27,092 nucleotides of DNA. Source: JANOQP01 sp044227705 (GTDB lineage Bacteria > Bacteroidota > Bacteroidia > Chitinophagales > Saprospiraceae). A program made the translations under genes and the position numbers. The DNA lies in the NCBI GenBank assembly GCA_044227705.1, contig JBGAWE010000032.1, forward strand, positions 1-27,092. The letters run 5' to 3'. Below, piece after piece: positions 21,642 to 27,092 of this stretch (position 1 is the stretch's first letter; each line of letters opens with the position of its first letter). The notes below the pieces were generated by a model, which was given only the letters and a program-made list of their open reading frames with translations, was not told the origin of the DNA and searched no databases.

Positions 21642-22496
21642 ATGACCAAAGGCATCCGCTTCATGCTCGCCGCCGTCTTCTGTTTCAGCGTGATGGCGGC
21701 CTCGGCGAAGGCCCTCTCGCGGCTGCCGGGCGAGGAGGTCACGTTCATCCGCTCGGCCGCGATGAGCGTCGCCTGCATCTTGCTCATCCGGCGCGAGGGC
21801 GGGGCGCTGCTGGGCCACAATCGGCTCTTTCTGCTGATGCGCGGGATGTTCGGCGGCACTTCGATGCTCGCCTATTTCTACTCGCTGCAAGCCCTGCCGC
21901 TGGCGACGGCGACCATCTTCTACTACGTCTCGCCCATCCTGACGGCCATTTTCGCCAGCCTCTTTCTGGGGGAAAAACTGCGGCCCGTCACCGCCCTCTT
22001 TTTCGCCGTCTCCTTCGCGGGAATCATCCTTGTCAAAGGCTTCGACCACCGGGTGAGCAACTTCGGCTTCCTCTGCGGCATGACCACCGCCCTGTGGTCG
22101 GCCGCCGCGTACACGGCCATCGGCAAGCTAAAGGGAAAGGAAAGCCCCCACACCATTATCTTCTACCTCTCGGCGGTGGCCACCGTGCTCTCGCTGATGG
22201 TCGTCTGCCTGCGGGCCTCGTGGCTCAATCCGTCGGGCGGCGAGTGGCTCTGGCTGCTGCTCGTGGCGGCCGGGGCGCAGGCCGGGCAGTATTTCATGAC
22301 GCTCGCCTATTTCCACGAAAAATCGGCCAATGTCGCCATCGTCAACTACGTCGGCATCGTCTTCGCGCTCGGCTACGGCTGGCTGTTTTGGGGCGAGACG
22401 TTCAACTGGCTCTCCCTTGTCGGCATGGCGATGGTCCTGTCGGGGGTCGGGTTGAGCGTCTTTTTTGGGAAAGAGGGAAAGAAGGTGGCCAGCTAA
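21642..22496 (+). CDS. EamA/DMT-family transporter
   Basis: A 284-residue inner-membrane protein of the drug/metabolite transporter superfamily. It has the typical ten membrane helices in two EamA repeats of about 140 residues: FMLAAVFCFSVMAASAKAL at the start, FLLMRGMFGGTSMLAYFYSL and the ATIFYYVSPILTAIFASLFL end of repeat 1, then WSAAAYTAIGKLK, NVAIVNYVGIVFALGYGWLF and MAMVLSGVGLSVFF in repeat 2. The substrate is unknown; members export amino acids or metabolites. ATG at 21642 is right for the first helix. The VOC gene is 41 bases downstream on the same strand. Confidence 0.93.
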   Translation: MTKGIRFMLAAVFCFSVMAASAKALSRLPGEEVTFIRSAAMSVACILLIRREGGALLGHNRLFLLMRGMFGGTSMLAYFYSLQALPLATATIFYYVSPILTAIFASLFLGEKLRPVTALFFAVSFAGIILVKGFDHRVSNFGFLCGMTTALWSAAAYTAIGKLKGKESPHTIIFYLSAVATVLSLMVVCLRASWLNPSGGEWLWLLLVAAGAQAGQYFMTLAYFHEKSANVAIVNYVGIVFALGYGWLFWGETFNWLSLVGMAMVLSGVGLSVFFGKEGKKVAS

Positions 22497-22537
22497 TTTC
22501 ACCCCGTCAATCCAGCCGTTTTTCAATTCAACAAAAG

Positions 22538-22909
22538 ATGCCCGTCAACCTCCTCGGTCTGCGCACCCACATAGCCGTCGTCCCCGACATCGCAGCGGCG
22601 GCTGCTTGGTACACCAAGATTTTCGGCTTCGGCCCCTATTTCGACCAGCCTTTTTATGTCGGTTTCAATGTGGAGGGCTACGAGTTCGGCCTCCAGCCCG
22701 GCGCGAACGAGGCTAGTACGGAAGCCGAGAACGTCCGCGTTTATTGGGGCGTGGAAGATGTCGCGGCGGCCGTCGCGGCAATGTTATCCGAGGGAGCGAC
22801 CGTCCACGAGGAGCCGACGGAGGTGGGCGAGGGCATCGTCGTCGGGGCCGTGCGCGACCCGTGGGGAAACGTCTTCGGGGTGATTTTCAACCCGCACTTC
22901 CGAGGCTGA
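22538..22909 (+). CDS. VOC-family (glyoxalase-like) protein
   Basis: A 123-residue single-domain protein of the vicinal oxygen chelate superfamily (glyoxalase/bleomycin-resistance type). Seen: LLGLRTHIAVVPDIAAAAAWY with the first-strand metal-ligand histidine, FDQPFYVGFNVEGYEFGLQP, and the end AVRDPWGNVFGVIFNPHF, the usual D-P-x-G-N-x-x-G strand. The reaction is not predictable. It may be co-transcribed with the EamA transporter (41-base gap). The start at 22538 is the first ATG of this frame, placed just before the domain. Confidence 0.93.
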   Translation: MPVNLLGLRTHIAVVPDIAAAAAWYTKIFGFGPYFDQPFYVGFNVEGYEFGLQPGANEASTEAENVRVYWGVEDVAAAVAAMLSEGATVHEEPTEVGEGIVVGAVRDPWGNVFGVIFNPHFRG

Positions 22910-23011
22910 CCAGCTTGGTCTTTCTCACAAATTATGATGGAAAATTGACCTGCCCGCTTCCTCCCCCGGCGGCGCGAAGGGCTATCTATGCCGCCTAATT
23001 CTGCCGTTTTC

Positions 23012-24070
23012 ATGAAAAAACAATTGGTTTTCGCGCTCCTCGCCGCCCTTTTTGCCCAAAACCTCGCCGCCCAGAAAGCCGAGCCGTCGAAGGAAAAGCA
23101 CCTCAAAAACCTCCGGATGCTCACCCACGGCGGCAACAACGCCGAGGCCTACTGGTCGCCCAACTCCAAAAGGCTGACCATGCAGAGCGACCTCAACCCG
23201 CTGCACGTCGACCAGATTTTCTGGATGGACGTGAAAAAGGCGGCGAAGGACACCGCTTACAGGCCCCGCCCCCTCTCCACAGGCGGCGGCCGCACGACCT
23301 GCTCTTATTTCATGCCCGACGGCAAGCACATCCTCTACGCCAGCACGCGCGGCGCCTCCGACACCGTCCCCGCGACGGGCGACCTGCGCTCGGGCGGCCG
23401 TTACCTCTGGCCCGTCTTCAACAGCTACGACATCTGGGTGGCCGACCTGAAAGGGAAAATCACCTCGCGCCTCACCGACACGCCGGGCTACGACGCGGAG
23501 GCCACCATCTCGCCGAAGGGCGACAAAATCGTCTTCACCAGCGACCGCTCGGGCGACCTCGAACTCTGGACGATGGACATCGACGGCAAAAACCAGCGGC
23601 AACTCACCAGCGGCCTCGGCTACGACGGCGGCGCCTTCTTCTCGCCCGACGGAAAGAAGCTCGTCTTTCGCGCCAGCCGCCCGCTCGCCGAGGCCGAGGT
23701 GAAGGACTACAAGGATTTGTTGAAAAAAGGGCTCGTCGCGCCGTCGAACATGGAAATCTACACCATCAACGCCGACGGCACCGACCTGCGGCAGGTCACG
23801 CACCTCGGCAAGGCAAACTGGGCGCCCTACTTCACACCCGACGGCAAGCGCATCATCTTTTCGAGCAACCACGCATCGAAAAAGGGCTACGACTTCCAGC
23901 TTTTCTTGGTCAACCTCGACGGCTCCGGCCTCGAGCAGGTGACCTCCGAGAGCATCTTCAACGCCTTTCCCATGTTCTCGCCCGACGGGAAAAAGCTCGC
24001 CTTTTCGAGCAACCGCGACAACGGCGGGACCCACGACACGAACGTCTTCGTGGCCGACTGGGTGGACTGA
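23012..24070 (+). CDS. Secreted TolB-like (PD40) beta-propeller
   Basis: A 352-residue exported protein. The signal peptide is MKKQLVFALLAALFAQNLAA. The rest is a propeller of PD40 repeats as in TolB: AEAYWSPNSKRLTMQSD, CSYFMPDGKHILYAS, AEATISPKGDKIVFTSDRS, GGAFFSPDGKKLVFRAS, WAPYFTPDGKRIIFSSN and AFPMFSPDGKKLAFSSNRD. Each has the S-P-D-G-K-x-I/L-x-F core, and blades such as LELWTMDIDGKNQRQLT alternate with them. Relatives are often fused to peptidase domains; here the propeller stands alone, so a binding or scaffold role is likely. The start at 23012 fits the signal peptide; an ATG 24 bases earlier would spoil it. A weak box TATCTATG with CCGCC after it (22983-22995) overlaps that earlier ATG. 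Confidence 0.92.
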   Translation: MKKQLVFALLAALFAQNLAAQKAEPSKEKHLKNLRMLTHGGNNAEAYWSPNSKRLTMQSDLNPLHVDQIFWMDVKKAAKDTAYRPRPLSTGGGRTTCSYFMPDGKHILYASTRGASDTVPATGDLRSGGRYLWPVFNSYDIWVADLKGKITSRLTDTPGYDAEATISPKGDKIVFTSDRSGDLELWTMDIDGKNQRQLTSGLGYDGGAFFSPDGKKLVFRASRPLAEAEVKDYKDLLKKGLVAPSNMEIYTINADGTDLRQVTHLGKANWAPYFTPDGKRIIFSSNHASKKGYDFQLFLVNLDGSGLEQVTSESIFNAFPMFSPDGKKLAFSSNRDNGGTHDTNVFVADWVD

Positions 24071-24177
24071 CCGTTTGGGCTGGTTGCGGTTGGTTTTCTT
24101 GCCGGGCTTCGGAAAGGAACCTCGGCAAAAGCGCTTTCCTTCACCCGCCGGATTTTCCGCAACCACACCCTAAACAG

Positions 24178-24188
24178 TTGACAATCAA
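24178..24188 (+). repeat. TTGANNATCAA word at the symporter start codon
   Basis: TTGACAATCAA whose last A is the first base of the symporter ATG. Confidence 0.85.
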
Positions 24189-25873
24189 TGTCTTGGATAG
24201 ACTGGGCCGTCCTCGTCGGCACCCTCGCCGCCATCACCGGCTACGGCCTGTGGAAGTCGCGCACCGAGCGCGAGACTGCCGACCACTTCCTCTCGGGCGG
24301 CCACTCGCTGCGCTGGTGGACCATCGGCTTGAGCATCATGGCGACGCAGGCCAGCGCCGTCACCTTCCTCTCGACGCCGGGGCAGGCCTACACCGACGGG
24401 CTGCGGTTCGTGCAATTCTATTTCGGGCTGCCGGTGGCGATGGTCATCATCGCAGTGTTCGTGCTGCCGATTTATTACCGGCTGAAAGTCCTGACCGCCT
24501 ATGAATATCTCGAGGGCCGCTTCGACCTGCGGATGCGGACGCTGACGGCCTCCCTCTTTCTGATGCAGCGCGGCTTTTCGGCGGCGATTTCGATTTATGC
24601 GCCGGGCCTCATCCTGTCGGCGATGATGGGCTGGCCGCTGTGGCAGGTCAACCTTTTGATGTCGGCCTTTGTCGTTTTCTACACGATGGTCGGCGGCTCG
24701 ACGGCCGTCTCGAAGACGCAGGAGCTACAGATGACGGTCATGCTCGGCGGCCTCGTCGCGGCCTTTTTCATCATCTTGAACCAGCTCCCGCCGGGCATCG
24801 GGCTGGCGGAGTCCTTCCGCGTCGCGGGCAGCATGGGCAAGGTGAACGCCGTCAGCTTCAAGTTCGACCTGCACGACCGCTACAACTTCTGGACGGGGAT
24901 GCTCGGCGCGACCTTCCTCTTTTTGAGCTATTTCGGGACCGACCAGTCGCAGGTCGGGCGGTATTTGTCTGGAAAAACCTTGACGGAGAGCCGCCTCGGC
25001 CTCCTGTTCAACGGGCTGGTGAAGGTGCCGATGCAGTTCCTCGTGCTGTCGGTCGGGCTGATGGTGTTCGTTTTTTTCCAGTTCAATCCCTCGCCGCTGC
25101 ACTTCCACGAGGCCAACCGGGCGCGGCTGGCGGGCGCGGCCGACGCGGAGATGCGGCAGCTGGAAATGGTGCACGCGAGCAACCAGTTGCTCAAGCAACC
25201 GGCCCTGACCGGCCTCGCCCTCGCCGCCCGCACGGGCGACAAACAGGCCGAGGCGCACTGGAAAGAAGAGCTGCAATCCATTGAAAGACAGGAGGTTGCG
25301 CTGAAAAAACAGGCCGACGACCTCATCCAAAAAAACATCCCCGGCGCACCGAAGGACACGGACTACATCTTCCTCGACTTCGTGATGAAACACCTGCCCG
25401 CCGGCCTCGTCGGGCTGATGCTGGCCGTCATCTTCTGCGCCTCGTGGAGCACGACGGCCTCCGAGCTGAACGCGCTGGCCACAACTACGGTGGTCGACAT
25501 CTACCGCCGCTCGCTCGTCCGGGGCCGCGACGACCACCATTATCTGAACGCCTCGAAATGGGCGACGCTCGGCTGGGGCCTGTTCGTGATGCTCTTCGCC
25601 ACCCTCGCCACCTTGCCCGAGAACCTCATCCAGCAGGTCAACAAGGTCGGGTCGCTCTTTTACGGCACCATCCTCGGCATCTTCGCCACGGGCTTCTTTC
25701 TCAAAAAAGTCGGCGGCCGTGCAGTCTTCCTCGCCTCGCTCGTGGCTGCGGCCATCATCGGCTGGCTCTGGGCGACCGACGGGACGGCCTACCTCTGGTG
25801 GAACCCCATCGGGTGCGCAGCGGTGCTGGTCTTCTCGCTGGTTTTTGAGCGGTTGTTGCCGAGAGCAAACTGA
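24188..25873 (+). CDS. Sodium:solute symporter (SSS family)
   Basis: A 561-residue inner-membrane transporter, about 13 membrane helices. Family hallmarks: WAVLVGTLAAITGYGLWKSR at the start, the ADHFLSGGHSLRWWTIGLSI block, STPGQAYTDGLRF, the VLPIYYRLKVLTAYEYLEGRF block before helix 4, SYFGTDQSQVGRYLSGKT, and PAGLVGLMLAVIFCASWSTTASELNALAT near helix 9. Bacteroidota have many such symporters for sugars or acids; the substrate is unknown. Oddity: roughly residues 300-395 are a charged non-membrane insertion (HEANRARLAGAADAEM, KQAEAHWKEELQSIERQEVA) rich in heptads. The ATG at 24188 overlaps a TTGANNATCAA word (24178-24188). Confidence 0.93.
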   Translation: MSWIDWAVLVGTLAAITGYGLWKSRTERETADHFLSGGHSLRWWTIGLSIMATQASAVTFLSTPGQAYTDGLRFVQFYFGLPVAMVIIAVFVLPIYYRLKVLTAYEYLEGRFDLRMRTLTASLFLMQRGFSAAISIYAPGLILSAMMGWPLWQVNLLMSAFVVFYTMVGGSTAVSKTQELQMTVMLGGLVAAFFIILNQLPPGIGLAESFRVAGSMGKVNAVSFKFDLHDRYNFWTGMLGATFLFLSYFGTDQSQVGRYLSGKTLTESRLGLLFNGLVKVPMQFLVLSVGLMVFVFFQFNPSPLHFHEANRARLAGAADAEMRQLEMVHASNQLLKQPALTGLALAARTGDKQAEAHWKEELQSIERQEVALKKQADDLIQKNIPGAPKDTDYIFLDFVMKHLPAGLVGLMLAVIFCASWSTTASELNALATTTVVDIYRRSLVRGRDDHHYLNASKWATLGWGLFVMLFATLATLPENLIQQVNKVGSLFYGTILGIFATGFFLKKVGGRAVFLASLVAAAIIGWLWATDGTAYLWWNPIGCAAVLVFSLVFERLLPRAN

Positions 25874-26187
25874 GGCAGTGCGCTGGCATGGCAGCAAACG
25901 GCGTCGAACAAGAAGAATCTCAATTTGAGAACGGGCCGCCTTCTCGAGTAATCGGGAGTGCGGCCCGCTCTTTTTTGGAAGCTGTCTATTTTTTTCAACC
26001 CGCTCAATCCGTTCCGGCACCGCCCCCGTAACTCCCTTCGAACCCCAAAAACGGGACCGAACAGACACCCATTTTCCACCACCAAGCCAGGAGCAAACCT
26101 CGGTATTGGCCGCCCGGCCAAGCCCTGTCCGCTCCGTGCCGCGACAGCAACCAAACCAGTTTTTCATCCTTTTTCAATTTCAAAAAA
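25874..26187. other. Intergenic region, 314 bases
   Basis: Apart from the terminator at 25927-25976 I see no gene. The 26000-26150 stretch is GC-rich and lacks a convincing short ORF. The last 40 bases before the SnoaL gene are pyrimidine-rich (TTTTTCAATTTC) and may be part of its leader. Confidence 0.5.
25927..25976 (+). terminator. Terminator after the symporter
   Basis: GGGCCGC (25933-25939) pairs with GCGGCCC (25960-25966), with an inner CTC/GAG extension across the loop, and six T follow at 25971-25976. It lies 54 bases after the symporter stop. Confidence 0.75.
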
Positions 26188-27092
26188 ATGAAACCACAAT
26201 CGTTTTTCCTCTCGCTCGCCCTGCTCCTCGGAGCCGTTTCGCTCTCCGCGCAGGAGAAGACGGCGGGCAAAATCGTCGCCGACTACTTCGCGTGGATCGA
26301 CGCGCACAACCTCGACGCGGTCGGCAACCTCCTGACCGAGGACTTCACGGCCACCGCGCCGTTCTCACCCACAGGCTTCCCGAAGATGGGCTGGAAAGCG
26401 GTCGGCGAGAACTTCAACACCGCTTTCCCCGACGGGCACCACAGCATCGCAGGCTGGTTCGCCGACGACAACCAAGTGGCCGTGTGGGGAACTTGGACCG
26501 GCACCAACACCGGCCCGAACAACGGCATGCCGCCGACGGGCAACAAGGTGGCCTGCCCTTTCACCGCCATCTTCATGCTCGACGGGAAGGACCATATCAG
26601 GTCGTTCGACATCAAGTTCGACCAGCAGCATTTTGCCGAGCAGCTCATGGCGGGCCTCGCGCCCAGCCCGGCAGATGCGGAGGCCACCGTCCGGGGCATC
26701 ATGGCCGCCGCCGACATGGGCGACGGCGACAAGGTGCTGTCCTTTTTCACGGCCGACGCAAAGCACTTCTTTTCGGGAAAACAGAACACGAACGAGGAAC
26801 TCAAGATGCGCGTCGCGGGCATCAAGGCCGGTTTTCCCGACGTGAAGCGCAGCCTCGACGAGGTCTCGGTCAACGGCAACACCGTCCTCATCCGCGGCTG
26901 GCTCACGGGGACGAACACAGCCAGCTTCATGGGCAAGCCCGCGACGGGCAACAAAATCAAAATCTCGGTGCTCGGCGAGTACAAGCTCAACCCGGCCGGG
27001 AAGGTCACGGAGGGCTACGTCGAACTCGACGGCGCGACCCTCGATCGGCAGCTCGAGGGCAAGGGCGCGATGGGGTCGGCGACGCCCAAGAA
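26188..27092 (+). CDS. Secreted tandem SnoaL-like (ester-cyclase-like) protein, cut by window
   Basis: At least 301 residues, still open at the window edge. Signal peptide MKPQSFFLSLALLLGAVSL with cleavage after S-A-Q or nearby. Two SnoaL-like NTF2-fold domains follow in tandem. The first (about 25-155) has YFAWIDAHNLDAVGNLLTED and GTWTGTNTGPNNGMPPTGNK. The second (about 165-295) has MAAADMGDGDKVLSFFTADA and GWLTGTNTASFMGKPATGNK. The repeat of T-G-T-N-T and P-x-T-G-N-K shows internal duplication. Such proteins bind small ligands and rarely have a known reaction. ATG at 26188 fits the signal peptide. Confidence 0.88.
   Translation, partial: MKPQSFFLSLALLLGAVSLSAQEKTAGKIVADYFAWIDAHNLDAVGNLLTEDFTATAPFSPTGFPKMGWKAVGENFNTAFPDGHHSIAGWFADDNQVAVWGTWTGTNTGPNNGMPPTGNKVACPFTAIFMLDGKDHIRSFDIKFDQQHFAEQLMAGLAPSPADAEATVRGIMAAADMGDGDKVLSFFTADAKHFFSGKQNTNEELKMRVAGIKAGFPDVKRSLDEVSVNGNTVLIRGWLTGTNTASFMGKPATGNKIKISVLGEYKLNPAGKVTEGYVELDGATLDRQLEGKGAMGSATPK

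Noticed and set aside
24725..26167. 480-codon minus-strand frame opposite the symporter
   Set aside because: Antisense to a well-supported membrane protein; no domains; shadow of codon bias.
1..27092. CRISPR array, tRNA/rRNA, transposase or prophage genes
   Set aside because: I looked for direct repeats with spacers, tRNA T-loops (GGTTCGA) and transposase motifs and saw none.

Overview
The window looks like a chromosomal segment of a GC-rich Bacteroidota, possibly Saprospiria-like. The phylum call rests on lineage-typical families (DUF2911, DUF3109, a DUF4271 gene directly before hemD), on the absence of clear Shine-Dalgarno sequences, and on AnnTTTG/TTCG promoter-like boxes. The finer placement is inference. 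I see no tRNA, rRNA, CRISPR array, phage gene or transposase. Genes are short transcription units on alternating strands, mostly housekeeping, mixed with secreted proteins of unknown role.

Layout. 1-1.6 kb: an AT-richer pair on the minus strand, a secreted propeller-like protein (cut by the window edge) and a broken lipoprotein gene. 1.8-4.0 kb: an atypical SDR, divergent from a DCC-family redox protein and an esterase-like hydrolase. 4.1-6.6 kb: a large FtsX/MacB-type ABC permease without its ATPase. 6.9-8.1 kb: a DUF695-like gene and upp. 8.2-12.8 kb: an Uup-type ABC-F ATPase, two secreted proteins (one DUF2911), a c-type-haem-like lipoprotein and a bacilliredoxin. 12.7-14.0 kb: prfA and purS, both riddled with indels as drawn. 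14.0-17.7 kb: a vanadium-haloperoxidase/PAP2-fold lipoprotein lacking both catalytic histidines, xth, folA and a DUF3109 protein. 17.8-22.9 kb: a small secreted helical protein, purA, DUF4271-hemD, an EamA transporter and a VOC protein. 23.0-27.1 kb: a TolB-like propeller, a sodium:solute symporter and a tandem SnoaL-like secreted protein (cut by the window edge).

Functional threads: nucleotide and folate metabolism (upp, purA, purS, folA), haem synthesis (hemD), translation (prfA, ABC-F), DNA repair (xth), thiol redox (DCC, bacilliredoxin) and envelope or secreted proteins. They do not form one dedicated system.

The most unusual signal is not a gene. A palindromic word TTGANNATCAA occurs ten times, inside genes in two reading frames and between genes, where about 0.1 copies of TTGANNNTCAA are expected by chance. 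Other points of note are promoter-like boxes a few bases from the ATG of three genes (possible leaderless transcripts), a 28-bp palindromic repeat whose two ends are the stop codons of convergent genes, heptamer-periodic leader repeats, and clustered frameshifts in prfA/purS that may be assembly errors.
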